10,428 nucleotides of DNA, from positions 1 to 10,428 of the forward strand of contig JAVBLK010000051.1 in the NCBI GenBank assembly GCA_031553565.1. The letters run 5' to 3'. The notes beneath the pieces were generated by a model. The model was not told the DNA's origin. It made no database searches and worked only from the letters and a program-made list of their open reading frames with translations. Numbering within the stretch: position 1 is the stretch's first letter; each line of letters opens with the position of its first letter. A program made the position numbers and the translations under genes. Shown in pieces: positions 1-6,782 of this stretch. The stretch comes from JAVBLK01 sp031553565. GTDB taxonomy: Bacteria > Bacillota > Clostridia > Christensenellales > DUVY01.

Positions 1-1
1 A

Positions 2-52
2 AAGATGCCGAAAGCAGCCGAAAAGGCTTATTCAATGGAGTTTTCGCCATAA
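2..52 (+). CDS. possible 3' end of a gene that starts outside the window
   Basis: The frame beginning at base 2 is open from the edge and stops with TAA at 50-52, giving a 16-residue tail ending SMEFSP. Its codons resemble those of the genes further on. The frame beginning at base 1 is also open to a TAA at 61-63, so the choice is not secure. No family can be recognised from so short a piece. Confidence 0.2.
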   Translation, partial: KMPKAAEKAYSMEFSP

Positions 53-64
53 AAATGATATAAT

Positions 65-164
65 AAATCGGTATTATACCCCAGGGCAAGCCCTGGACCC
101 GAATATTCAAAAACAAAGTTTTTGAATATTCTTTCCGCAGCGAACTGCGGGTATTACACCGATT
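65..164. repeat. 100-bp cloverleaf-like palindromic repeat element
   Basis: The outer arms AAATCGGT (65-72) and ACCGATTT (157-164) are inverted repeats that continue imperfectly inward to ATACCC and GGGTAT. Between them are three separate hairpins: CCAGGGC/GCCCTGG (81-87 and 90-96), a perfect 14-bp stem GAATATTCAAAAAC/GTTTTTGAATATTC (101-114 and 118-131), and CCGCAG/CTGCGG (135-140 and 145-150). Three hairpins closed by a terminal stem form a four-way, cloverleaf-like fold. This is the build of a small non-autonomous mobile repeat (MITE or REP type). No second copy is visible in the window. It lies in a spacer and overlaps no convincing gene. Confidence 0.7.
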
Positions 165-346
165 TGCTTAGATCTCCTCGCAACCGATGTAGGGCAAGTT
201 GCTCGTCGTCGCGTAATAACGGGCAATCTTTGAATGTGGCGTGTCTTTTTGGTTAAAAACCGCCGGACCCGCTTGCCAATATCCCGATATTGCCTGCGCG
301 TGTCCGTCAATTTTTATCTCAAAAATCCACAGCCAAATTCAAAGGT
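165..346. other. spacer without recognisable content
   Basis: No convincing reading frame, RNA or promoter is seen here. The short open frames that cross it have no ribosome binding site and no family resemblance. It separates the cloverleaf repeat from MITE copy 1. Confidence 0.5.
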
Positions 347-506
347 ATTTGTTCATTGTTTCCTTAATTTAGAGCAAGTATTTTTTAGCTCGGGAAATGA
401 CTTGTTTTTGCAGCAAATAGTAGAACTATTTGCTAAGTAAAGAAGGCATTTTCAGGCAAAAAAGACGCGGCTATAAATTATATCGAATTATTCAGCGGTT
501 ACTAAA
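347..506 (+). repeat. MITE-like element, copy 1 (degenerate left end)
   Basis: Bases 364-502 align with copies 2 and 3, with the same internal order: TTAATTTAGAGCAAGTATTT, a central hairpin GCAAATAG-TAGAA-CTATTTGC (413-433), and the right end TTCAGCGGTTAC. The terminal GGTTAC is a decayed form of GTTTCC and is followed by TAAA (503-506), the same four bases that flank copy 3. The left terminus does not match in the expected direction: 348-363 (TTTGTTCATTGTTTCC) is close to the reverse complement of the normal terminus, so the end looks inverted. The element stops 30 bp before the start codon of the next gene. Confidence 0.75.
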
Positions 507-532
507 CTATAACTGAACGGAGGGACAGTATC

Positions 533-1273
533 ATGCGCAGTACTAATCCGGCGCTTAACCGGCTTTCACATTACGAGAGGACGCAGGAGGAGACCGCAAG
601 CTATAAAGGCGTCGCGTTCAAATCCATATTTTTTGTGGCGCTGACTATTATCAGCGCGGTACTTTCTTTTGTGCTGGCCATACGTTGGCAAAGCGCGGGT
701 TTTTATATTTTCCTTGTGGCCGGCGCGCCTGTGCTGGCGTTCATATGCTCGATGGTCGCATCCTTCGCGCCCTCGACTGCCCGTATTTCGGGCTCGCTTT
801 ACGCCGTTTTCATGGGCGCGGCGGTGGGGTTTGTTTCGGGCATCTTAGACGCTGCGTACGGCGGCATAGTCTTTGCCGCGCTGGTTTCGACTATTGCGGT
901 TTTCGGGGTAATGACGGGCTTATATGCGGCGGGGGTCATACGCGCGGGCGGTTTTTTCAAGCGGTTTATGATTAGCGCGCTTTTTGGCATTATCCTTGCG
1001 CAGGGCGTAATTTTGATAGTATCTTTATTTTCGCCGGTTTTGTGGGAGCTGTTCTACGGCAACAACATTTTTTCCATATTGGTATCCGCCGTAATGGTCG
1101 TGTTCGCCGCGCTGTTTATCCTGCTTGACCTTGACCGCGTGACCGGCATGGTTGAGGCGGGCTTTGACAAAAAATATGAATGGAGCGCGGCGTTCGGCCT
1201 GCTGGTCACGCTTATCTGGCTGTATATGCGGTTTTTGCAGCTGTTTGCAAGGATAGCGGGCAGGAAAAGATAA
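533..1273 (+). CDS. Bax inhibitor-1/YccA-family membrane protein
   Basis: This 246-residue protein has a short cytoplasm-like N-terminus starting RSTNPALNRL, then about seven hydrophobic segments near residues 27-50, 56-76, 87-105, 110-133, 144-166, 178-199 and 215-237. The C-terminus around residues 215-232 (YEWSAAFGLLVTLIWLYM) and the N-terminal NPAL motif match the bacterial Bax inhibitor-1-like group, as I know it from actinobacterial and Firmicutes homologues. Characterised relatives such as B. subtilis YetJ are pH-gated calcium leak channels with a di-aspartate sensor. Here the acidic residues D199, D201, D212 and E216 around the last two helices are candidates for that role. The start is chosen for the CGGAGGG ribosome binding site at 518-524. 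The gene stands alone with its own downstream hairpin. MITE copy 1 lies just upstream, so any transcript starting before it would carry the element as leader. Membership is fairly sure; transport activity is inferred. Confidence 0.8.
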   Translation: MRSTNPALNRLSHYERTQEETASYKGVAFKSIFFVALTIISAVLSFVLAIRWQSAGFYIFLVAGAPVLAFICSMVASFAPSTARISGSLYAVFMGAAVGFVSGILDAAYGGIVFAALVSTIAVFGVMTGLYAAGVIRAGGFFKRFMISALFGIILAQGVILIVSLFSPVLWELFYGNNIFSILVSAVMVVFAALFILLDLDRVTGMVEAGFDKKYEWSAAFGLLVTLIWLYMRFLQLFARIAGRKR

Positions 1274-1293
1274 CGCCGCCTTTGAGATAACAG

Positions 1294-1324
1294 GAAATAG
1301 CGTCGCTTTATGCGGCGCTATTTC
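1294..1324 (+). terminator. stem-loop after the membrane protein gene, likely terminator
   Basis: GAAATAGCG (1294-1302) pairs with CGCTATTTC (1316-1324). Inside, a T-G wobble (1303 with 1315) and CGC/GCG extend the stem to 13 pairs around the loop TTTAT. The stem is followed only by a weak T-rich stretch (TGTATT), so termination is likely but not certain. It sits between the membrane protein gene and the his promoter. Confidence 0.6.
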
Positions 1325-1334
1325 TGTATTAACC

Positions 1335-1364
1335 TTGACTTTTTAAGGGTAAATAAGGTATAAA
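1335..1364 (+). promoter_or_regulatory. putative his operon promoter
   Basis: TTGACT (1335-1340) and TATAAA (1359-1364) are separated by 18 bp. A start about seven bases past the -10 box would fall on or next to the ATG at 1371, making a leaderless or nearly leaderless hisZG mRNA. No strong ribosome binding site precedes 1371; the best is AAGGT at 1355-1359, which overlaps the -10 region. No T-box or other leader structure fits in the short space, so histidine-responsive attenuation is not apparent. Confidence 0.5.
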
Positions 1365-1370
1365 TATAGT

Positions 1371-2996
1371 ATGAACACACGGAAGTTGCCTTACGGGGTG
1401 CAGGATTGCCTGCCTAAAACGGCGGCGGCGCGGCAAAAGCTGTGCGCAGGCGTATCGAAGGTCTTTGAAAAATGGGGCGCCAGCCCTATCGAGCCGCCTG
1501 CCGTCGACTACGCTGACAATTTCATACACGGCCGCGGGGCGGTGCCGGTAAGCCGGATGTTCAAGCTGAGTGATAACGACGGCAGCCTCTTGGTGCTGCG
1601 GCCGGATACCACCATGCAGATCGCGCGTATCGCGGCGACAAAGTTATATACCGAAAAAGAACTTAAGCTATATTATTGTCTTAACTCGTACGAGAACAAC
1701 GACGGCAGGCAGGGAAACCGCGCGCGTGAATTCCTGCAATGCGGCGCGGAATATTTTAACGCCGCCGGCGCCGCTGCGGACGCGGACATGATCGCGCTTT
1801 CCATAAGCGCGCTGACATCCGCGGGGGTCAGGGATTTTCAGATCGAGATCGGTCAGGTCGGCTTTTATCAAGGGCTTTTATCAAACAGCGGCCTGTCAGT
1901 TTCCGAGGAGGACGAGCTGCGCGGGCTTTTAAGCAAGAAGGACGTTGTGGGCGCGGCAAAATTCCTTTCCGGGCGCATAGACGCCGCCGCCGCGAAAAAG
2001 CTGCTCAAACTGGCGTCGCTGTTCGGCGGCGCGGAGGTTTTAAACGCGGCGGCACGGCTGTCGGATAATGCGGAGTGCCGGGCCGCGCTGGATAATTTAA
2101 ACGGCATCTACGAATTGCTTAAGGCGCGCGGGCTGGAAAAATACGCGTGCTTTGACCTGGGGCTGATAAGCGGCGCGGGATATTATACCGGCGTCGTCTT
2201 CCGCGGGATAAGCAAGAACCTGGGCGCGCCTATTTTAGAGGGCGGCAGGTACGACGGACTTACCGGCAATTTCGGGAAGCCGATGCCGGCGGTAGGCTTT
2301 GCATTAGGCGCAGACAGGGCTTTGTCCGCGGTCACAAACAAAGCGGGAAAGCCCGAGGCGGGCGAAAGGACGGTCATCGCGCTTGCAAAGGGCAGGCTGG
2401 CCGATAAGGCGATCGAGCTTTTGTCTATTTGCGGGCTGGACTGCGAGCCGCTGACCGCCGATACAAGGAAGCTGGTCCTGTCCGACGGGCAGGAGAAATT
2501 CAACTTTATTTTTGTCAAGCCCGCGGACGTCGCGGTCTATGTGGAGCGCGGCGCAGCCGACATAGGTTTCGTGGGAAAGGATACTCTTTTGGAGGATCCG
2601 CGCGATATATACGAGGTGCTGGATCTGAAATACGCCGCGTGCAGGCTGTCTGTTGCCGGCAGGAAGGGGCAGGGGGCGCGGGCGGAGCGCGGCGATGTGC
2701 GCGTTGCGACCAAGTACCCCGAGACTGCCAAGAGGTATTATCACGCGCGCGGCCAGAACGCCGAGATAATAAAGCTGAACGGGTCGATCGAGCTTGCGCC
2801 TATCCTGGGGCTTTCGGACGTTATCGTCGATATTGTAGAGAGCGGCAATACCTTAAAAGCCAACGACCTGGAGGAATATGTCAAGATTGCCGATATCAGC
2901 GCAAGGCTTATCGTGAACAAGGTAAGCTATAAGACGCGGGCAAACGAGATCTTGCCGCTGGTGGCGGCGATCGAGAAGGCCTTGCCGAAAAAATAA
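1371..2996 (+). CDS. hisZG: HisZ-HisG fusion: ATP phosphoribosyltransferase with regulatory domain
   Basis: This single 541-residue frame joins two proteins that are usually separate. Residues 1-325 are HisZ, the histidyl-tRNA synthetase-like regulatory subunit: LPYGVQD near the start, RPDTT (77-81), the motif-2-like region around 117-127, SGAGYYTGVVF (267-277), GGRYDGL (291-297) and the motif-3-like GFALGADRAL (309-318). Residues 333-541 are a complete short-form HisG of about 209 residues: ALAKGRL (337-343), GFVGKDTL (399-406) and the PRPP-binding loop DIVESGNTLKAN (487-498). HisG catalyses the first step of histidine synthesis, ATP plus PRPP to phosphoribosyl-ATP. Short HisG needs HisZ for activity and histidine inhibition, so the fusion fixes a 1:1 ratio. 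The linker is only about 7 residues. The start is supported by normal HisZ N-terminal sequence. hisD follows after 11 bp. Confidence 0.95.
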   Translation: MNTRKLPYGVQDCLPKTAAARQKLCAGVSKVFEKWGASPIEPPAVDYADNFIHGRGAVPVSRMFKLSDNDGSLLVLRPDTTMQIARIAATKLYTEKELKLYYCLNSYENNDGRQGNRAREFLQCGAEYFNAAGAAADADMIALSISALTSAGVRDFQIEIGQVGFYQGLLSNSGLSVSEEDELRGLLSKKDVVGAAKFLSGRIDAAAAKKLLKLASLFGGAEVLNAAARLSDNAECRAALDNLNGIYELLKARGLEKYACFDLGLISGAGYYTGVVFRGISKNLGAPILEGGRYDGLTGNFGKPMPAVGFALGADRALSAVTNKAGKPEAGERTVIALAKGRLADKAIELLSICGLDCEPLTADTRKLVLSDGQEKFNFIFVKPADVAVYVERGAADIGFVGKDTLLEDPRDIYEVLDLKYAACRLSVAGRKGQGARAERGDVRVATKYPETAKRYYHARGQNAEIIKLNGSIELAPILGLSDVIVDIVESGNTLKANDLEEYVKIADISARLIVNKVSYKTRANEILPLVAAIEKALPKK

Positions 2997-3007
2997 GAGA
3001 AAATATA

Positions 3008-4279
3008 ATGCTTACTAAAATAAATTACAACGGAAAGCTTCCCGAAAGGATAACCGCCCGGCGCGAGACGGGCGACGTTTCGGCTGCCGTGCGCGCAATA
3101 ATAGCCGACGTTAAGGCGCGGGGCGACGCCGCCGTTATCGAGTACACCAAAAAATTCGACGGCTTCGGCCTAAGCAAGGACAATTACCTGGTCTCCGAGG
3201 CGGAGTTTGACGCGGCGTTTAAAGCGGTCAAGAAATCCGAGATAAAAGCTTTGGAAAAGGCGAAGAAGGCCATTGTCGCCTATAACGAAAAGATTAAGCG
3301 CAAGGATATGCTGTTCGGGCCCGAGGGTATGAAGACCGGCTATGTCTGCCGGCCGATGGACAGAGTGGGGCTGTATGTTCCGGGCGGCAAGGCGGCTTAC
3401 CCGTCCTCCGTCCTGATGTGCGCGCTGCCTGCCGTTGTGGCGGGGGTCAGGGAAATAATCATCTGCACGCCCGCGCCGCTTGGCGCGGCGGTAAACCCGC
3501 TTACATTGGTCGCGGCGTCGCTGTGCGGCGTCACAAAGGTGTTCAGGATAGGCGGCGCGCAGGCCGTGGCAGCGATGGCATACGGGACCGAAACCGTGCC
3601 GAAGGCCGACCTTGTGACCGGGCCGGGCAACATATATGTGGCAACGGCGAAAAAAGAGGTTTTCGGCGCGGCGGGCATCGATATGGTGGCCGGGCCGTCC
3701 GAGATCGCCGTTATCGCGGACGGGACCGCCGAGCCGCGTTTTATCGCCGCCGACCTGCTGTCACAGGCGGAGCACGACGAGCTGGCTATGTCGGTACTGA
3801 TAACGCCGGATGAACGGCTTACGGATAAAGTGAACGCCGAGATAGAAAAACAGATAAAGCTGCTGCCGAAACAAAAAATAGCGGAAGCGTCCGTAAAAGC
3901 CTACGGCACCGCCGTCATATGCAGGGACTTAAAGGAAGCGGCCGCCGTCAGCAACCTTTTGGCGCCGGAGCATCTGGAATTGTGCGTGAAGGATCCCGAC
4001 GCGCTGCTGCCGCTTATCACGAATGCGGGCGCAGTCTTTATGGGGCATTACAGCCCGGAGGCGTTGGGCGACTATGCGGCGGGGCCCAATCACGTCCTGC
4101 CCACCAACGGCTCGGCGCGGTTTTTCTCGGCTTTGAGCGTAGAGACCTATTTAAAGAAGATCAGCGTGATAAAATACGATAAGGCCGGGCTTAAGAAAAA
4201 GGCGGCGGCAATCGTTACACTGGCCGAAAACGAGGGGCTCCGCGCCCACGCGGAATCGGTCAATATCAGAATGAAGTAA
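3008..4279 (+). CDS. hisD: histidinol dehydrogenase
   Basis: This is a 423-residue, full-length HisD (family about 430). It oxidises L-histidinol to L-histidine in two NAD-dependent steps, the last two reactions of the pathway, in the cytoplasm. The family motifs are present: GPGNIYVATAKK (205-216), AGPSEIAVIAD (228-238) and LLSQAEHDE (250-258). By alignment to the E. coli enzyme from memory, the zinc ligands are Q253, H256, D355 and H414, and the catalytic pair is E321-H322 in APEHLEL. H362 in the GPNHVLPT segment is the substrate-side histidine. Nothing essential is missing. It starts 11 bp after hisZG with a weak purine-rich ribosome binding site, and is followed by a 66-bp gap before hisB. 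Confidence 0.96.
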   Translation: MLTKINYNGKLPERITARRETGDVSAAVRAIIADVKARGDAAVIEYTKKFDGFGLSKDNYLVSEAEFDAAFKAVKKSEIKALEKAKKAIVAYNEKIKRKDMLFGPEGMKTGYVCRPMDRVGLYVPGGKAAYPSSVLMCALPAVVAGVREIIICTPAPLGAAVNPLTLVAASLCGVTKVFRIGGAQAVAAMAYGTETVPKADLVTGPGNIYVATAKKEVFGAAGIDMVAGPSEIAVIADGTAEPRFIAADLLSQAEHDELAMSVLITPDERLTDKVNAEIEKQIKLLPKQKIAEASVKAYGTAVICRDLKEAAAVSNLLAPEHLELCVKDPDALLPLITNAGAVFMGHYSPEALGDYAAGPNHVLPTNGSARFFSALSVETYLKKISVIKYDKAGLKKKAAAIVTLAENEGLRAHAESVNIRMK

Positions 4280-4345
4280 AGGGCTGCAATATTGACTTTT
4301 TAATAAATTTCGAATAAAGCGCGGTCAGTAAAAGGAGCGGTAAAT

Positions 4346-4939
4346 ATGCCGGCAAGAAAAGGGAAACTGGAACGGAAGACCAAGGAAACCGATATAATAA
4401 TGGAGCTGTGCCTTGACGGGGCGGGAAAGGCCGATATAAATACAGGCGTAGGCTTTCTTGACCATATGCTGGAGCTTTTTGCCGTTCACGGCAGCTTTGA
4501 CCTAAAGCTTATTTGCAAGGGCGATACCAAGGTCGACGGGCATCACTCGGTCGAGGATATAGGCATAACGCTTGGCAAGCTTTTCAATCAGTTGCTCGGC
4601 GATAAAAAGGGCATCGCGCGTTTTGCGACTGAGATCATACCGATGGACGAGGCGCTGTGCATGACTGTCGTCGATATCAGCGGCAGGCCATTCTTAAAGC
4701 TCGATACGGAAAAAGGGCTCACCGGGAAAACCGGCGAGTTCGATATGGAGCTTGTCGAGGAATTTTTGAGGGCGTTATGCACATACGGAATGATTACCGC
4801 GCATATAAAAGTACTCGACGGGAAAAACAATCACCATATTGCCGAGGCGGTCTTTAAATCGCTGGCGCGCAGCTTGTCGGCGGCGGTCAAAATAGTATCC
4901 GATAAAATACCCTCCAGTAAAGGGAGTTTAGAAGCATGA
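4346..4939 (+). CDS. hisB: imidazoleglycerol-phosphate dehydratase
   Basis: This 197-residue protein is the monofunctional dehydratase; there is no N-terminal histidinol-phosphatase domain as in E. coli HisB. It converts imidazole glycerol phosphate to imidazole acetol phosphate. The metal-binding and active-site motifs are intact: GFLDHM (36-41), DGHHSVED (64-71), DEAL (101-104), NNHHIAEAVFK (161-171) and the C-terminal PSSKGSL (189-195). The start has a good AAGGAG site (4332-4337). The 66-bp gap after hisD contains TTGACTTTTTAA (4294-4305), the same 12 bases as at the his promoter -35 region, but no good -10 box follows, so an internal promoter is only possible. Its stop overlaps the hisA start (ATGA at 4936-4939). 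Confidence 0.96.
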   Translation: MPARKGKLERKTKETDIIMELCLDGAGKADINTGVGFLDHMLELFAVHGSFDLKLICKGDTKVDGHHSVEDIGITLGKLFNQLLGDKKGIARFATEIIPMDEALCMTVVDISGRPFLKLDTEKGLTGKTGEFDMELVEEFLRALCTYGMITAHIKVLDGKNNHHIAEAVFKSLARSLSAAVKIVSDKIPSSKGSLEA

Positions 4940-5640
4940 TCCTGTTTCCCGCAGTCGATATTCTGGACGGACGGTGCGTAAGGCTGCTTTACGGCGACCG
5001 GAACAAGGTCACCGATTACGGCGATCCGGTCGAGACAGCTTTAAAATGGCAGAAGGCGGGTGCGGAGTACCTGCATCTGGTCGATCTGAACGGCGCGTTC
5101 GACTATTCGGACGTCAACCGTAAGATATTAAAGGAGATAGCCGGCAGCGTAAAAATAAAGACGCAGACGGGCGGCGGCGTACGGAGTTTAAGGGACGTCG
5201 GGGACAGGCTGGAGTCTGGTATAACGCGCGTGATCTTGGGCACGGCGGCGTACGAGGACCCGGGCTTTGTAAAGGAATGCGCGAAAAGGTTTCCCGGGCG
5301 CGTTGTGTGCGGCGTCGATTGCCGCGACGGGTTTGTCGCGGTAAAGGGCTGGGTCGAAAAGACCAAGAAAACAGGGCTTGAATTCAGCCGGGAGCTTTTT
5401 GATATGGGCATCGACACCGTGATTTTCACGGATATATCGCGCGACGGCGCGCTTACGGGCGTCAATGTCGCCGCCTGCAGGGAAATGCAGGATAAGACCG
5501 GGCTAAAGGTGGTGGCAAGCGGCGGCGTCAGCGGCTATAACGACATAACCGCGCTTAAGGCGGCGGGGATATACGGCGCAATCTTAGGACGCGCTTTATA
5601 TACAAAATCCATTGATTTAGTGGAGGCGTTAAAGCTATGA
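4936..5640 (+). CDS. hisA: ProFAR isomerase (phosphoribosylformimino-AICAR-P isomerase)
   Basis: This 234-residue half-barrel-duplicated TIM barrel performs the Amadori rearrangement of ProFAR to PRFAR. The catalytic aspartates are D8 (AVDI) and D128 (GVDCRDG); T165 lies in FTDISRDG. The two phosphate-binding loops are QTGGGVRS (77-84) and the later ASGGVSG (194-200), with GRAL (218-221). The motif VKGW (136-139) is typical of true HisA rather than the bifunctional PriA, which fits a host with separate trp genes. The gene overlaps hisB by ATGA upstream and hisF by ATGA downstream, so it is very likely translationally coupled. In many operons hisH lies between hisB and hisA; here the overlap leaves no room for it. 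Confidence 0.95.
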   Translation: MILFPAVDILDGRCVRLLYGDRNKVTDYGDPVETALKWQKAGAEYLHLVDLNGAFDYSDVNRKILKEIAGSVKIKTQTGGGVRSLRDVGDRLESGITRVILGTAAYEDPGFVKECAKRFPGRVVCGVDCRDGFVAVKGWVEKTKKTGLEFSRELFDMGIDTVIFTDISRDGALTGVNVAACREMQDKTGLKVVASGGVSGYNDITALKAAGIYGAILGRALYTKSIDLVEALKL

Positions 5641-6386
5641 GGATCAAGGTAATACCTGCAATCGATATCTGCGACGGACGAGTGGTCAAGGGTGTCAAAT
5701 ACCGGGATATGAAGGACGTCGGCGATCCGCTTCAGCTTGCGAAGGAATACGAACGGCAGGGAGCGGACGAACTGGTGATACTGGACATATCTGCGACGAC
5801 CGAGCAGCGGCACGCGCATATGGACATAATCGGGAAGATCGCCGCCGGGGTCAAGATCCCGCTTATCATGGGCGGAGGAGTTTCCTCGCTTTCTGACGCC
5901 GGCCTTATAATGGAGGCCGGGGCAAAGAGGCTGACTATCGGCACAGCGGCGATGAGAAAGCCGGAGCTCGTGACCGAATGCGCCGAGAAATACGGGATCA
6001 AGAGCGTGGTGGTGACCTTGGACTGCAAGAAAAACATGGGCGGCACCTATACGATATACATAAACGGCGGCACTGAAAACACCGGCCTCGACGCAGTAAG
6101 GACGGCAATGAAGGCCGAAAAGTCGGGGGCGGGCAGGATATTGCTGACGAGTTTAGAGCGTGACGGCACGGGCGAGGGCTATGATTTAGAGCTTATAAGA
6201 GCTGTGACCGCTGCCGTCAAGATACCCGTTATCGCCAGCGCGGGCGCGGGGAAATTGCAGCATTTTGCGGATGCGGCGGGCGCGGGCGCGGCGGCGGTGC
6301 TTACTGCGGGCATGCTGCACTTTAAGAAAACGACGGTCAAAGAAATAAAGGACTATTTAAACAAATCGGGTTATGAAACATTTTGA
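5637..6386 (+). CDS. hisF: imidazole glycerol phosphate synthase cyclase subunit HisF, with altered HisH-interface and gate residues
   Basis: This 249-residue TIM barrel is the cyclase that uses ammonia to convert PRFAR to IGP and AICAR. The catalytic acids are present as D10 (AIDI) and D129 (TLDC), with K18 in GRVVKG and D176 in RDGT. Compared from memory with Thermotoga maritima HisF, several usually conserved residues differ. The ammonia-gate residues R5, E46, K99 and E167 read K4, E45, R98 and R167. The HisH-contact residues D98 and Q123 read K97 and K122. Phosphate-site residues N103, G202 and S225 read G102, A202 and G225. The stretch TIGTAA (100-105) resembles HisA more than HisF. No hisH is in the window. 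It overlaps hisA by ATGA, and its last 16 codons are repeated downstream. HisF assignment is firm; independence from HisH is a hypothesis. Confidence 0.93.
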   Translation: MRIKVIPAIDICDGRVVKGVKYRDMKDVGDPLQLAKEYERQGADELVILDISATTEQRHAHMDIIGKIAAGVKIPLIMGGGVSSLSDAGLIMEAGAKRLTIGTAAMRKPELVTECAEKYGIKSVVVTLDCKKNMGGTYTIYINGGTENTGLDAVRTAMKAEKSGAGRILLTSLERDGTGEGYDLELIRAVTAAVKIPVIASAGAGKLQHFADAAGAGAAAVLTAGMLHFKKTTVKEIKDYLNKSGYETF

Positions 6387-6782
6387 GTGCTGTGCACGGG
6401 CGACAACATCCGCGTAACCAAGCTTGTCATTTAAAGAAATAAAGGGCTATTTAAGGAAACAATGAATAAATGAGTTGAATTTAAAGCAAGTATTTTTCAG
6501 TATGAAAACGGCTTGTTTTTGCAGTAAATAGTAGAACTATTTGCAAAAAAAGAAGATGTTTTCAGGCGAAAAAGACGCCGCTGTAAATTTAACTTAAATT
6601 TTCAGTGGTTCCTTAAACAAATCGGGCTATGAAACATTTTGAGTGCTGCAGCACGGGCGACAGCATCCGCGTTACCAAGCTTGTCATTTAAAGAAATAAA
6701 GGACTATTTAAACAAGTCGGGTTATGAAACATTTTGAGTGCTGCGCACGGGCGACAACATCCGCGTTACCAAGCTTGTCATT
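6339..6782 (+). repeat. three tandem copies of the hisF 3' end plus flank
   Basis: Units start with AAAGAAATAAAG at 6339, 6433 and 6690. Unit 1 is 94 bp (6339-6432) and includes the authentic end of hisF, residues KEIKDYLNKSGYETF, and its stop. Unit 2 (6433-6689) would be 95 bp but is split by MITE copy 2. Unit 3 (6690-6782) again encodes the full hisF tail and stop, without any start. Each unit continues for about 46 bp and ends in AAGCTTGTCATT, which in unit 3 runs on into the palindromic repeat. The units differ at a few positions, including a one-base insertion in unit 2 (CTGCAGCACG against CTGTGCACG). The extra tails are not expected to be translated. Confidence 0.9.
6451..6616 (+). mobile_element. 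MITE-like element, copy 2, with TTAA target duplication
   Basis: The element is 158 bp (6455-6612), starts GGAAACAATGAA and ends TTCAGTGGTTCC, and is flanked by TTAA on both sides (6451-6454, 6613-6616). Units 1 and 3 of the surrounding repeat show the empty site: CTATTTAAACAA becomes CTAT-TTAA-element-TTAA-ACAA. Boundaries and target duplication can therefore be read directly. A central hairpin is formed by 6524-6531 with 6537-6544, and an outer stem by 6504-6510 with 6557-6563. It encodes no protein; a transposase must act from elsewhere. It lies in the untranslated gap between hisF and hisIE. Confidence 0.9.

Noticed and set aside
65..164. Cloverleaf fold as a tRNA gene
   Set aside because: There is no T-loop GTTCRA motif, no anticodon-loop pattern and no CCA-type acceptor, and the 14-bp middle stem is far too long.
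234..440. 68-codon frame across the spacer and MITE copy 1
   Set aside because: It has no ribosome binding site, its sequence is dominated by the mobile repeat, and the frame is not kept in copies 2 and 3.
4294..4320. Internal promoter before hisB (TTGACT with the same following bases as the his promoter)
   Set aside because: The best -10 at suitable spacing (TAAAGC) is poor; noted within the hisB entry only.
6373..6460. Frame starting ATGAAACATTTTGA over the hisF stop (MKHFECC...) as a coupled downstream gene
   Set aside because: It ends within 14-20 codons in every unit, differs in frame among units through an indel, and resembles neither HisH nor any family I know.
6339..6782. Tandem array as a CRISPR
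   Set aside because: Units of about 94 bp abut directly without unique spacers and derive from the hisF coding end.
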